A program made the position numbers and the translations under genes. Shown in pieces: positions 1-8,254 of a stretch of DNA of 64,000 nt. The stretch is from positions 1 through 64,000 of the forward strand of contig NZ_JAHLQN010000001.1 in NCBI RefSeq assembly GCF_018919205.1, read 5' to 3'. Numbering within the stretch: position 1 is the first letter of the stretch; each line of letters starts with the position of its first letter. A model generated the notes under the pieces. It did not search any database and was not told the DNA's origin. It saw only the letters and a program-made list of their open reading frames with translations. Source of the stretch: Dysosmobacter acutus. GTDB taxonomy: Bacteria; Bacillota; Clostridia; Oscillospirales; Oscillospiraceae.

Positions 1-45
1 CTTTTTTCAGAATCTTCCATGGGGACTTGGCAACCTCAAAGACGA

Positions 46-67
46 CGGGAGGGCATTTGCCCTCCCG
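46..67 (-). terminator. Hairpin downstream of small membrane peptide gene
   Basis: A perfect 9-bp stem (CGGGAGGGC) with a 4-nt loop lies just after the stop of the minus-strand peptide gene. The following U-tract is poor, so this may be a weak terminator or an mRNA-stabilising hairpin. Nothing else was recognised in the first 45 bases. Confidence 0.5.
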
Positions 68-71
68 CTCC

Positions 72-254
72 TTACTTCTCCATCGCGGTGATAAAACTGT
101 CCATGGCATGGTCCATGGCGACGCCGGCCTTCTGCATAGCCTTCCCCACCGGTGTCTTCATGGACTGCTGCCTGGAACCCGCCATCATAGCGACAGCGGC
201 GCCGGCCACAATGCCGGTACCCATACCACACCAAAATGCGGTGGTATTCATCAT
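72..254 (-). CDS. Small hypothetical membrane-associated protein, 60 aa
   Basis: A 60-residue protein of unknown function. Residues 8-26 form one short Gly/Ala-rich hydrophobic segment, followed by a basic stretch and an amphipathic C-terminal half. This resembles small YtxH-like or DUF-type envelope peptides of Firmicutes, but no specific family is claimed. The start is supported by an AAAGGAG ribosome binding site about 7 nt upstream of tandem ATG codons, and a hairpin follows the stop. It is divergent from the phosphatase gene. Confidence 0.6.
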   Translation of the reverse strand: MMNTTAFWCGMGTGIVAGAAVAMMAGSRQQSMKTPVGKAMQKAGVAMDHAMDSFITAMEK

Positions 255-389
255 TCATCCACTCCTTTACTGGCTTGGGAATAGTATGCCCGGTTTTTTC
301 CGGATTCCCCGCCCTTTCAACTGTAATAATCTGAGGAGTTCTCCAGATTTTTCACAACGGAAAGGGAATCTTGCTTTTCTGTTTTCTAT

Positions 390-418
390 TTGCGAAAAAG
401 GGCCGCACCATATATAAT
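390..418 (+). promoter_or_regulatory. Sigma-A promoter of phosphatase-GNAT gene
   Basis: TTGCGA (390-395), a 17-bp spacer and a perfect TATAAT (413-418) lie about 40 bp before the start codon of the next gene. Confidence 0.65.
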
Positions 419-457
419 AAAGGACAATGACATTTTGATAAGTTGAGAGGAATCCAC

Positions 458-1576
458 ATGACAAAGCTATATCTGATCCGCCATGCCGAGGCGGAGGGAA
501 ATTTGTATCGAATCGCCCACGGACAGTATGACAGCATGATCACCGACCGGGGCTACCAGCAGATCGAGGCGCTGCGCCAGCGCTTCCAGGACATCCATGT
601 GGACGCGGTCTATTCCAGCGACCTGCGCCGCACCTGCATCACCGCCACCGCCGTCTATGTGCCCAGGCATTTGCCCCTGCATAAGCGAAAGGACCTGCGG
701 GAGGTGGGCATCGGCTGCTGGGAGCAGATGTCCTGGGGTGAAATCGGTCAGGAGGAGCCGGAGCAGATGCTCAATTTTACCAAGCACATGGAGCGCTGGC
801 ATGTGGAGGGCGCGGAGACGGTGGCCGGAGTTCGGGACAGGATGCTCCGGGCCATGCGGGAGATCATTGCCGCCCACCCTAATGAAACCGTGGCCGTCTT
901 TTCCCACGGCATGGCGCTGCGCATCCTGTTGGGCACGCTCCAGGGACTCACTCTGGAGCAGTTGGGCCAGACTTCCCACGGGGACAACACCGCCGTATCC
1001 CTGCTGGAGGCGGAAGGCGACCACATTCAGGTGGTTTTCCGGGACGACAACTCCCACGTGAAGAACATCTCCACCTTTGCCGGACAGACCTGGTGGAAGC
1101 GGCCCAACGGCATTGAGCCGGGCCTTGCCTTCAGCGCCCTGGACCTTGCTTCCCAGGGGGAGTTCCTCCATCGCTGCGGGTGCGACATCTGGAAGCTGAC
1201 CTCCATGCCCGGGGATTTTGACGGTGACGTGCTGCTGCGGGAGGCAAGTGAACGGCCTTGCCTGGTGGCCAGCCTGGAGGGCGTCCCGGTGGGCTGCCTG
1301 GAGCTGAATCCGGAGAAGGAGGCCGGTCAAAACCACGGCTGGATCAGTTTTTACTACATGACGCCGGAGTACCGCTGCCAGGGATACGGCATCCAGCTGT
1401 TGGGCCAGGCGGTGAAGTTCTACCGTCCCCTGCACCGGGACACACTGCGGATTGCCCTGAGCCGTCAGGCTCAACAGGCCTATCGCTTCTTCACCCGATA
1501 CGGCTTCCAAAGCACCGGCTGTACGGAGGATGGACGCGATATTTTGGAAAAAGACATCCGTTTGCAGGATATTTGA
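458..1576 (+). CDS. Histidine phosphatase (phosphoglycerate mutase-like) fused to GNAT acetyltransferase
   Basis: The 372-aa protein has two domains. The N-terminal half (about 1-200) is a histidine phosphatase: the RHAEAEG motif holds the phospho-accepting His9, a conserved SSDLRRT follows near residue 55, and the second catalytic His is in SHGMA (about His150). The C-terminal part (about 210-372) reads as a GNAT N-acetyltransferase, with a PEYRCQGYG acetyl-CoA-binding segment and a terminal YRFFTRYGF block typical of that fold. The ATG at 458 is preferred over an in-frame TTG at 443 because GAGAGG sits 8 nt upstream. Substrates are unknown. The fusion is uncommon among stand-alone alpha-ribazole or phosphoglycerate phosphatases. 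Confidence 0.85.
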   Translation: MTKLYLIRHAEAEGNLYRIAHGQYDSMITDRGYQQIEALRQRFQDIHVDAVYSSDLRRTCITATAVYVPRHLPLHKRKDLREVGIGCWEQMSWGEIGQEEPEQMLNFTKHMERWHVEGAETVAGVRDRMLRAMREIIAAHPNETVAVFSHGMALRILLGTLQGLTLEQLGQTSHGDNTAVSLLEAEGDHIQVVFRDDNSHVKNISTFAGQTWWKRPNGIEPGLAFSALDLASQGEFLHRCGCDIWKLTSMPGDFDGDVLLREASERPCLVASLEGVPVGCLELNPEKEAGQNHGWISFYYMTPEYRCQGYGIQLLGQAVKFYRPLHRDTLRIALSRQAQQAYRFFTRYGFQSTGCTEDGRDILEKDIRLQDI

Positions 1577-1654
1577 TTATATTTTGTATTATCTGTCAGC
1601 TAATATACCAAAAGGAATCGAAATTTCACGGAACATGTGGAAAGGAATCGGACT

Positions 1655-3727
1655 ATGGGTGAATTTTTGCCAGTCTCCCGCCAGGAGATGCGTGAGCGGG
1701 GCTGGGACGGATATGACTTCTTGGTGGTCACGGCCGACGCCTATGTGGACCACCCCAGCTTCGGCACCACCATCATCGCCCGGGTACTGGAGGCGGAGGG
1801 CTACCGGGTGGCGGTCCTGAGCCAGCCGGACTGGCACAGCGCCGCAGCCTTCCAGCGGATGGGCCGCCCCCGGTGGGGCGTGTTCATCGGCGGCGGCAAC
1901 ATCGACTCCATGGTGGCCCACTACACAGCTGCAAGGAAACGCCGCAGCCGGGATCAGTACAGCCCCGGCGGAAAGATGGGCCTGCGGCCCGACCGGCCCA
2001 CCATCGTCTACGCCAACCGCTGCCGGGAGGCCTTTCCCGGTCTGCCGGTGGTCATCGGCGGCCTGGAGGCCTCGCTGCGCAGGTTTGCCCACTACGACTA
2101 CTGGGACGACAAGGTCCGCCGTTCCATCCTCTTTGACGCCCAGGCCGACCTGCTGGTCTACGGCATGGGGGAGCGGGCCACCCGGGAGATCGCCGGGCGT
2201 CTATCCGCAGGCACGCCTGCGGAGGAAATCACCGACGTGCGGGGAACGGCCTACGCCGCGGACTCCCCCGCTCCCTGCCCCTTCTCCAAAACCACCTGCG
2301 CCTCCTATGAGGAGGTGTGCGCCGACAAATGTGCCTACGCCCAGGCCACCAAAGTGGAGTACGAGGAGCACGACCCCATCCGCGGAAGAGCCATCCTTCA
2401 GCGCCACGGCGCCAAATGGCTCATTGTCAATCCGCCGGCCATGCCTCTTTCCACCCGGGAGTTGGACGAGGTGGCGGAGCTCCCCTATGTCCGGGAGGTC
2501 CACCCCATGTACGACCAGGAAGGCGGCGTCCCGGCCATCGAGGAGGTGCGCTTTTCCGTCACCCACAACCGGGGCTGCTTCGGCGGGTGCAACTTCTGCT
2601 CCCTGGCCTTTCATCAGGGCCGGATGATCACCTCCCGCAGTCATGAAAGCTGCATCCGCGAGGTGACGGAGATGACCCGCGACCCCAAGTTCAAGGGCTA
2701 TATCCACGACGTAGGCGGCCCCTCGGCCAACTTCCGCCACCCCTCCTGCCAGGAGCAGCTCAAGCGGGGCATGTGCAAAAACCGCAGCTGCCTGGCCCCC
2801 ACGCCCTGCCGCAACATCGATCCCGACCACTCGGATTATACAAAGCTCCTCCAGGAGCTGCGCTCGGTCCCGGGTGTGAAAAAGGTCTTTGTCCGTTCCG
2901 GCATCCGCTACGACTATCTGTTAGCGGGCCGCAACGACGAGTTTTTCCGGGAGCTGGTGAACCACCACGTCAGCGGTCAGCTGAAGGTGGCTCCCGAGCA
3001 CTGCGTGGCCCATGTGCTGGACTACATGGGAAAGCCCCACTTCGACGTGTTCGAGTCCTTTTGGGACAAGTACCGGACATTCAACCGCAAAGAGGGCCGG
3101 GAGCAGTACCTTGTGCCCTACCTCATGTCCTCCCACCCCGGCTGCACCCTCAGCGACGCGGTGGAGCTGGCGGAGTTCCTGCACTCCACCGGCCACCAGC
3201 CGGAGCAGGTACAGGACTTCTATCCCACGCCGGGCACACTCTCCACCTGCATGTACTACACGGGCATTGACCCGCGGACCATGCAGCCGGTCTATGTGGC
3301 CACCGATCCCCACGACAAGGCGCTGCAGCGGGCGCTGCTTCAATGGCGCAAGCCGGAGATGCGCCGGCTGGTGGTGGAGGCGCTTCACAGGGCCGGGCGC
3401 AAGGACCTAATCGGCTACGGTCCCCAGTGCCTGATCCGTCCTCTGCACGGCGGACGCGGCCCGGCCGTGGAGAGCGGCGGCGGTCAGCGCCGGGGAGAGT
3501 CAGCGCGGGGTGCGTCCAATCCGCGGCAGGGTGATAAAAAGCAGCGCGGAAGCAGCCCACGGCGAAATGAATCAAAGAAAAGCAGCACAGGCCCACGGCG
3601 GAGCGATACAAAGGGCGGCGGCTCAATCCCGCAGCGGGGCGGGAGCAAGTCCGCTCCCGCCGCCCAGCAGCCTCAAAAGCCGCTGAAGAGGAAAAAGGGC
3701 TGGGCAAAACCCAAAAAGAGGAAATAG
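1655..3727 (+). CDS. YgiQ family radical SAM protein
   Basis: The 690-aa protein matches the UPF0313/YgiQ family by its N-terminal cobalamin-binding-like region (about 20-130, with the DHPSFG and VFIGGGNIDS motifs) and central radical SAM domain. The 4Fe-4S cluster cysteines are in CFGGCNFC (about 308, 312, 315). A second Cys-rich block follows (MCKNRSC near 370) and a conserved PEH segment near 445. The last roughly 90 residues are a low-complexity Arg/Lys/Ser/Gly tail ending in KKGWAKPKKRK, probably a disordered nucleic-acid-binding extension. The biochemical role of the family is not established. The start has AAAGGA 8 nt upstream. Confidence 0.9.
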   Translation: MGEFLPVSRQEMRERGWDGYDFLVVTADAYVDHPSFGTTIIARVLEAEGYRVAVLSQPDWHSAAAFQRMGRPRWGVFIGGGNIDSMVAHYTAARKRRSRDQYSPGGKMGLRPDRPTIVYANRCREAFPGLPVVIGGLEASLRRFAHYDYWDDKVRRSILFDAQADLLVYGMGERATREIAGRLSAGTPAEEITDVRGTAYAADSPAPCPFSKTTCASYEEVCADKCAYAQATKVEYEEHDPIRGRAILQRHGAKWLIVNPPAMPLSTRELDEVAELPYVREVHPMYDQEGGVPAIEEVRFSVTHNRGCFGGCNFCSLAFHQGRMITSRSHESCIREVTEMTRDPKFKGYIHDVGGPSANFRHPSCQEQLKRGMCKNRSCLAPTPCRNIDPDHSDYTKLLQELRSVPGVKKVFVRSGIRYDYLLAGRNDEFFRELVNHHVSGQLKVAPEHCVAHVLDYMGKPHFDVFESFWDKYRTFNRKEGREQYLVPYLMSSHPGCTLSDAVELAEFLHSTGHQPEQVQDFYPTPGTLSTCMYYTGIDPRTMQPVYVATDPHDKALQRALLQWRKPEMRRLVVEALHRAGRKDLIGYGPQCLIRPLHGGRGPAVESGGGQRRGESARGASNPRQGDKKQRGSSPRRNESKKSSTGPRRSDTKGGGSIPQRGGSKSAPAAQQPQKPLKRKKGWAKPKKRK

Positions 3728-3787
3728 GCGAATGCGCCCAATTTCGACTGACACCGCCGGCTTCCCGTCCTATAATGGAGCCGCTTT

Positions 3788-3809
3788 GCGGGACGCTCGT
3801 CCCGCTTTT
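3788..3809 (+). terminator. Terminator after ygiQ-like gene
   Basis: A 7-bp stem GCGGGAC/GTCCCGC with a 4-nt loop is followed by TTTT, between the YgiQ-like gene and the exchanger gene. It is short and may be only partially effective. Confidence 0.5.
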
Positions 3810-3868
3810 GCCGCTGAATGCCGGACATTCGGCAGATGCCTGCCGGTCCGATTAAAATGGGGGATTAT

Positions 3869-4819
3869 ATGGAAGGATTGGTCACCGCCGCGCTGTTTTT
3901 ACTGGGGTTGCTGCTGATTGTAAAAGGCGGAGACTACTTTGTGGACGCCGCCGTCTGGATGGCGGAGATCTCGGGCATTCCCCAGTTCATCATCGGCGCC
4001 ACCGTGGTCTCCCTGGCCACCACGCTGCCGGAGCTGATGGTCTCCGTCATGGGCGTGCTGCAGGGCGAGGTGGACCTGGCGGTGGGCAACGCCGTTGGCT
4101 CCGTCACCGCCAACCTTGGGCTGATTATGGGGCTTTCCGTGGTCTGCATCCCCTCGGTCGTCAAACGTGCTCAGTTCAGCCTGAAGGCCATCCTGATGGC
4201 CGCCGCCGCGGCGTTGCTGCTGGCCCTGTGCCAGGGCGGGGCGCTGCCCCTGCTGCCCTCCATGGGCCTTTTGGTGATCTTTGCCGTATTCGTCTGGGCC
4301 AACATCCGAGACGCCAAGCAGAGCATCAGCCAGCGGGATCCCCACAGCCGCCGGGACATCTCCCGGCGCCGCATCCTCATCATGACCTGCAAATTCATCT
4401 TAGGCGTGGTGGGCATCATCGTGGGCTCTGAGCTGCTCATCAATGAGGGAAGCGCCATCGCCGTCTTTCTTGGTGTGCCCGCAAGCATCATCGGCGTGAC
4501 CATGGTGGCGGTGGGCACCTCACTGCCGGAGTTGGTCACCACGGTCTCCGCCATCGTCAAGCGGGAGGCGTCCATGTCCATCGGCAACATCATCGGCGCC
4601 AATGTGATCGATCTGACCATGATCCTCCCGGTCTGCTCCCTCATCTCCGGCGGACAGCTGGCCATATCGGCGCAGACGGTTCTTCTGGACCTGCCGGCCT
4701 GCCTTTTGCTGGTGATTACCGCCATCCTGCCCCCGCTGCTCACCGGCCGGTTCTACCGGACCCAGGGCGCTATGATGCTGCTCCTCTACGCGGGATACGT
4801 GGTACGTCTGATTTTGTGA
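3869..4819 (+). CDS. Calcium/sodium antiporter, CaCA family (YrbG-like)
   Basis: A 316-aa integral membrane exchanger, close to the usual length of about 320 aa for YrbG. The two alpha-repeats that bind cations are visible: GNAVGSVTANLGLIMG near residue 75 and GNIIGANVIDLTMI near 240. Each is preceded by a TLPEL/SLPEL motif carrying the acidic ligand. About ten hydrophobic segments surround a polar central loop near residues 155-170. The family exchanges Ca2+ (or K+) for Na+ or H+ at the cytoplasmic membrane. The start at 3869 is chosen because GGGGG lies just upstream and the protein then begins like YrbG; an ATG at 3857 is possible. Confidence 0.88.
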   Translation: MEGLVTAALFLLGLLLIVKGGDYFVDAAVWMAEISGIPQFIIGATVVSLATTLPELMVSVMGVLQGEVDLAVGNAVGSVTANLGLIMGLSVVCIPSVVKRAQFSLKAILMAAAAALLLALCQGGALPLLPSMGLLVIFAVFVWANIRDAKQSISQRDPHSRRDISRRRILIMTCKFILGVVGIIVGSELLINEGSAIAVFLGVPASIIGVTMVAVGTSLPELVTTVSAIVKREASMSIGNIIGANVIDLTMILPVCSLISGGQLAISAQTVLLDLPACLLLVITAILPPLLTGRFYRTQGAMMLLLYAGYVVRLIL

Positions 4820-4852
4820 AAAAGGAGCTGGAAACATTTCCTCTCCTTTTTT
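4819..4852 (+). terminator. Rho-independent terminator after antiporter gene
   Basis: AAAAAGGAG pairs with CTCCTTTTT across a loop that itself can pair (GGAAA/TTTCC), giving a stem ending in a run of six T. It begins at the stop codon. Confidence 0.7.
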
Positions 4853-4947
4853 GTTACTGAATTGTGACCGTTTGCCTCTTGATTTTCTGTACTGACTGTA
4901 CTAACATAGTTGATACAGTCGGAATGCATTGAGGAGGCGTTCACTTT

Positions 4948-5139
4948 ATGAAGGTCCGGGTTATTTTATGCGCTTGTCTGGTGCTTTTGTCCATGGCGTC
5001 GGTGGCCGTCTGCGGACATGCTCTGGAGCGAGGCGATCGCAGGGAAAAAAGCAGCACCTGCCGGCTGCTGATCGTACGGGGAATGACAGCGGAGGAGGTT
5101 CAGATTGCTGAAACCGTATACTCCCTGCCTCTCATATAA
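4948..5139 (+). CDS. Small putative secreted peptide, 63 aa
   Basis: Residues 1-22 look like a signal peptide (MKVRVILCAC, a hydrophobic core, then a small-residue region before CGHALE). A 40-residue polar remainder follows with no recognised domain; the Cys could be part of a lipobox-like or disulfide site. A strong GAGGAGG lies 11 nt before the ATG, and a strong bidirectional terminator follows. The gene stands alone between two terminators, which supports independent expression. Function unknown. Confidence 0.5.
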   Translation: MKVRVILCACLVLLSMASVAVCGHALERGDRREKSSTCRLLIVRGMTAEEVQIAETVYSLPLI

Positions 5140-5150
5140 TATTTATATTG

Positions 5151-5187
5151 AAAAAAACGCCTGTGGATATGCTCCACAGGCGTTTTT
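5151..5187. terminator. Bidirectional terminator
   Basis: A 15-bp perfect stem (AAAAACGCCTGTGGA and its complement) with a 6-nt loop and T-runs in both directions separates the convergent small peptide and lipoprotein genes. Confidence 0.9.
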
Positions 5188-5195
5188 CCGCTTGT

Positions 5196-5648
5196 TTAAT
5201 ACTTAATGCCGGGGGTAACCGCGTTTTCACCGTCGGTCAGATCGCCGTCGGTATCGTGAACCCGGGCATTGCGCAGCATCTGCTCATAGGTGGCGGAGCG
5301 CACAATGGGCTGGCCGTCACGCCGGGCGGCAGCGCCGCTGGCAGATCCGGCGCTGCCGGCGGCATTGCCGTCGGCGCCGCTCACAGTGCCGTTGTTGTCA
5401 AGGGCGCCGCTCTGGCTGCCGTTGTCCTCATTGCCAAGGATACCGCCGCCAGTTCCGTCTTCATTGCCGGCGGCGCCGTTGTTCAGACTGTCGTCGGTAC
5501 CGCCGCCTGCGGAGTTGTCGCCTGCGCTGGTGGAACCGGAGCCCTGTCCGGCATTGGGATTGTCCGCATTATTCGTAGTTCCGCAGGCTGTCATGGAAAC
5601 CATCATCACAGCCGCAAAGACCAGGGGCAGGATTTTGCTTTTCATCAT
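5196..5648 (-). CDS. Hypothetical lipoprotein with Gly/Ser/Asn-rich linker
   Basis: The 150-aa protein carries a lipoprotein signal with the lipobox MTAC, the modified Cys being residue 22. Residues 24-110 are low complexity, rich in Gly, Ser, Asn, Asp and Ala, and presumably an extended linker on the outer face of the membrane. The last roughly 40 residues (RDGQPIVRSATYEQML onward) are the only part that looks folded. TAAGGAGGAAG precedes tandem ATG codons. No family recognised. It is divergent from perR. Confidence 0.72.
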   Translation of the reverse strand: MMKSKILPLVFAAVMMVSMTACGTTNNADNPNAGQGSGSTSAGDNSAGGGTDDSLNNGAAGNEDGTGGGILGNEDNGSQSGALDNNGTVSGADGNAAGSAGSASGAAARRDGQPIVRSATYEQMLRNARVHDTDGDLTDGENAVTPGIKY

Positions 5649-5742
5649 TCTTCCTCCTTATTTTAAGACACGGGTGGATTTACCCGCAAGTTAGTATTTG
5701 CGGTTTATACAAATTTAGATCGGAAAAATTTACAAATTTTCC

Positions 5743-5796
5743 TTGCTTTTTCTGTTTTCATCGCCTATACTGTTTATTAATGATAATAATTATTAT
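5743..5796 (+). promoter_or_regulatory. perR promoter with PerR/Fur-box-like palindrome
   Basis: TTGCTT (5743-5748), a 17-bp spacer and TATACT (5766-5771) form a good promoter. A 14-bp perfect palindrome ATAATAATTATTAT (5783-5796) lies at about +6 to +19. Its A/T-rich inverted-repeat form matches PerR/Fur operators, so autorepression is likely. Confidence 0.7.
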
Positions 5797-5814
5797 TTAA
5801 GAGGAGGACCTGCC

Positions 5815-6207
5815 ATGCGGCCGCAAAGATACTCTGCCCGCCGGGAGCGCATTTATGAATCCGTGGCCGCCTCCTGTGAGCATCCCTCCGCGGAGATGAT
5901 TTACAACCAGCTGAAGTCAGAGCTTCCACAGCTGAGCCTGGGCACGGTGTACCGAAACCTAAACCAGTTGGCCGAGGAGGGGCGGCTGAGCCGGCTGGAC
6001 AGCGGCAGCGCGGACCGGTTTGACGCCACCGTCGCGCCCCACACCCACTTTTGCTGCACCGCCTGCGGCCGAGTGCTGGACCTGCCCGTGCCTTACGATC
6101 CGGCCCTGGACCGGGAGGCGGAGCGCTGGGGCTGCAAGGTAAAGGGCCACAGTTTGACGTTTCTGGGTATTTGTTCCGGCTGTGGTGGAAAGAATACAGT
6201 GTTGTGA
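5815..6207 (+). CDS. perR: Fur family peroxide-sensing repressor (PerR-like)
   Basis: A 130-aa Fur-superfamily repressor with an N-terminal winged helix (SLGTVYRNLNQL recognition helix) and a C-terminal dimerisation/metal domain. Two CxxC pairs (CTAC near residue 82 and CSGC near 122) form the structural zinc site. RFDA followed by HTHF supplies Asp and His ligands of the regulatory metal site. PerR is favoured over Fur by small size, its own PerR-box-like promoter and the rubrerythrin gene directly downstream, a usual PerR target. The GAGGAGG-preceded ATG at 5815 excludes the longer upstream reading. The true sensed metal or peroxide is inferred. Confidence 0.82.
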   Translation: MRPQRYSARRERIYESVAASCEHPSAEMIYNQLKSELPQLSLGTVYRNLNQLAEEGRLSRLDSGSADRFDATVAPHTHFCCTACGRVLDLPVPYDPALDREAERWGCKVKGHSLTFLGICSGCGGKNTVL

Positions 6208-6266
6208 CGAGGAGCGGGTTCCCGCACTCTGCGCATAGATAAGAAAGCTGAAAGGAGCATTTGATT

Positions 6267-6800
6267 ATGGAGTTGAAGGGCAGCAAAACAGAGGCCAATC
6301 TGCGCAAGGCATTTTCCGGTGAGTCCGAGGCAAGAAACAAGTATACCTATTTTGCCAGCGCGGCAAAAAAAGAGGGCTATGAACAGATCGCGGCTATTTT
6401 CCAGGAGACCGCCGACAACGAGAAAGAGCATGCCAAGCTGTGGTTCAAGGCCTTGGGTGCCTTGGGCGACACCGCCCAGAACCTGCAGAACGCCGCCGAC
6501 GGCGAGCACTGGGAATGGGACGAGATGTACAAGGACATGGCCAAGACCGCCGAGGAAGAGGGCTTTTTGGCGCTGGCCGCTCAGTTCGAGGGCGTGGCCA
6601 AGATTGAAAAGACCCATGAGGACCGCTATCTGAAGCTGCTGGAGAACCTCAAGAACGGCGAGGTCTTCAAAAAGGGCGAAAAGGTCATGTGGTTCTGCCG
6701 CAACTGCGGCCATGTGGAGATCGGCGAGTCCGCTCCACAGGTCTGCCCCGTCTGCAAGCACCCCCAGGCCTATTTCCAGATCAAAGCCACCAATTATTAA
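6267..6800 (+). CDS. rbr: Rubrerythrin
   Basis: A 177-aa cytoplasmic diiron protein that reduces hydrogen peroxide in anaerobes using electrons from rubredoxin. Four helices provide the diiron ligands: GESEARNKY near residue 18, DNEKEH near 50, EEEGF near 92 and KTHEDRY near 125. The C-terminal rubredoxin-like domain has CRNCG and CPVCKHP for the FeS4 site. It follows perR with about 60 bp between and is probably controlled with it. ATG 6267 is preferred; AAAGGAG lies 10 nt upstream. Length is normal for the family. Confidence 0.95.
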   Translation: MELKGSKTEANLRKAFSGESEARNKYTYFASAAKKEGYEQIAAIFQETADNEKEHAKLWFKALGALGDTAQNLQNAADGEHWEWDEMYKDMAKTAEEEGFLALAAQFEGVAKIEKTHEDRYLKLLENLKNGEVFKKGEKVMWFCRNCGHVEIGESAPQVCPVCKHPQAYFQIKATNY

Positions 6801-6810
6801 TCGCTTTGCA

Positions 6811-6850
6811 AAAGGCCCGGCGCATTCATGGATGCGCCGGGCCTTTCCTC
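6811..6850 (+). terminator. Terminator after rubrerythrin
   Basis: A 15-bp perfect stem (AAAGGCCCGGCGCAT) with a 6-nt loop is followed by a pyrimidine/T-rich tract. Confidence 0.85.
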
Positions 6851-6913
6851 TTTTCATGCCGACCCGCCTTCTTTGGAACCGGATCGTCCCTCTTTACAAA
6901 ATGGCCGTATCCG

Positions 6914-6942
6914 TTGAAGCGCGCCCAAGAATGTGGTATATT
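6914..6942 (+). promoter_or_regulatory. Promoter of uridine phosphorylase gene
   Basis: TTGAAG, a 17-bp spacer and TATATT lie 31 bp before the start codon. Confidence 0.7.
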
Positions 6943-6973
6943 GAAAACTATCCTATCAATCGGAGGCGAGACT

Positions 6974-7741
6974 ATGCAAACATTGGAAAAGCAATTTCAC
7001 ATCGACTGCGCGCCCGGAGACGTGGGCCGCTACTGCATCCTGCCGGGTGACCCGGGACGCTGCGCCTCCATTGCGGCGCTGTTTGACGGCGGAAAGAAAA
7101 TTGCCCAGAACCGGGAGTTTGTCACCTACACGGGAACGCTGCTTGGCGAGCCGGTCTCGGTCTGCTCCACGGGGATCGGAGGCCCCTCCGCCGCCATTGC
7201 CATGGAGGAGTTGCACAACTGCGGCGCGGACACCTTTATCCGGGTGGGCACCTGCGGCGGCATTGATCTGGACGTCCGCTCCGGCGACATTGTGGTGGCC
7301 ACCGGCGCCATCCGCTATGAGCACACCAGCCGGGAATACGCCCCCATCGAATTCCCCGCAGTCTCCGATTTCTCCGTGGCCGGCTTTCTGATTCAGGCGT
7401 CCAACGCCATGGGCAAGCGGGTCCACGCAGGGGTTGTACAAAGCAAGGACAGCTTTTACGGCCAGCACAGCCCGGACAAATCCCCGGTCTCCTATGAGCT
7501 GGTGCAAAAGTGGGAATCCTGGAAGCGGCTGGGCGTGAAGGCCAGTGAAATGGAGTCCGCCGCCCTCTTCGTGGTGGCTGCGGCGCTGGGCGTGCGATGC
7601 GGGGCGTGCTTCCATGTGATCTGGAATCAGGAGCGGGAGGCCGCGGGACTGGACCAGGACATGAGTACGGACACCTCCGCCGCCGTCCGGGTGGGCGTGG
7701 AAGCGCTGAAGCTCCTGATCGCCGCGGACAAGGCGGGCTGA
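6974..7741 (+). CDS. udp: Uridine phosphorylase-like nucleoside phosphorylase
   Basis: The 255-aa length matches bacterial uridine phosphorylase, which splits uridine with phosphate to uracil and ribose-1-phosphate in pyrimidine salvage. Visible motifs are GDPGR (phosphate binding) near residue 24, STGIGGPSA near 65, RVGTCGG near 92, a QSKDSFYGQ segment near 158 typical of Udp, and [10 protein letters not shown] with the ribose-binding Met-Glu near 193. CGGAGGCGAG precedes the ATG. It is monocistronic between a promoter and a strong terminator. A related nucleoside specificity cannot be excluded. Confidence 0.88.
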   Translation: MQTLEKQFHIDCAPGDVGRYCILPGDPGRCASIAALFDGGKKIAQNREFVTYTGTLLGEPVSVCSTGIGGPSAAIAMEELHNCGADTFIRVGTCGGIDLDVRSGDIVVATGAIRYEHTSREYAPIEFPAVSDFSVAGFLIQASNAMGKRVHAGVVQSKDSFYGQHSPDKSPVSYELVQKWESWKRLGVKASEMESAALFVVAAALGVRCGACFHVIWNQEREAAGLDQDMSTDTSAAVRVGVEALKLLIAADKAG

Positions 7742-7832
7742 AGCTGCGGCTGAAAAAGAGACGCAGCTGATGGGCTATACTATATGATCGCGCAAAATGG
7801 AATTCTCTCTGTCAGCCGCTCCTATCGCGCAG

Positions 7833-7876
7833 AAAGGTAGGTTCCTTGGGATTTTCCAAGGAACCTGCCTTTTTTT
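7833..7876 (+). terminator. Strong terminator after udp
   Basis: A 17-bp stem (one G:T pair) with loop GATTTT is followed by seven T. The rest of the 7742-8044 interval holds only this element and the next promoter. Confidence 0.88.
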
Positions 7877-7974
7877 GATTGCCATCGGGATACGGATGAC
7901 TTCCTTTTCAGCTCTGGAGCGTACATGCAGAGTGTAAACGCACCATGTTTTTTACAGCGTTACGGAAAGTACAC

Positions 7975-8025
7975 TTGACATTTTGCTCCTGCCGTGTTAT
8001 CCTACGAATGGAAAGTTTGCTTTCC
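7975..8025 (+). promoter_or_regulatory. Promoter and inverted-repeat operator of XRE regulator
   Basis: A consensus TTGACA (7975-7980), 17-bp spacer and TATCCT (7998-8003) are followed at about +1 to +16 by the inverted repeat GGAAAG-TTTG-CTTTCC (8010-8025). The position fits autorepression by the HTH protein encoded next. Confidence 0.72.
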
Positions 8026-8044
8026 GTTATTATGAGGAAGGGGG

Positions 8045-8254
8045 ATGACATTGAAGAACCGCCTGGAACAGATCCGAAAGCAGCGAGGCATTCGCCAGGA
8101 GGACCTGGCCGCGGCGCTGGAGGTCTCACGGCAGACAATCGGCTCACTTGAAAACGGACGGTACAATCCGTCCATCACCCTTGCGTTTAAAATTGCCCGC
8201 TATTTTGGGATGCAGATTGAGGAGATTTTTATTTATGAGGAGGATTGTCCGTGA
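8045..8254 (+). CDS. Small XRE/Cro-type HTH regulator
   Basis: A 69-aa protein made almost entirely of one helix-turn-helix domain; ISRQTIGSLE-like recognition (VSRQTIGSLENGRYNPS) is near residues 28-44. It belongs to the small YgzD/HTH_3 group common in Firmicutes. GAGGAAGGGGG precedes the ATG. Its TGA overlaps the GTG of the following membrane protein gene, so the two are translationally coupled. It probably binds the inverted repeat at its own promoter. The regulated function is unknown. Confidence 0.85.
   Translation: MTLKNRLEQIRKQRGIRQEDLAAALEVSRQTIGSLENGRYNPSITLAFKIARYFGMQIEEIFIYEEDCP

Noticed and set aside
467-1510. 347-aa minus-strand frame
   Set aside because: Shadow of the histidine phosphatase-GNAT gene.
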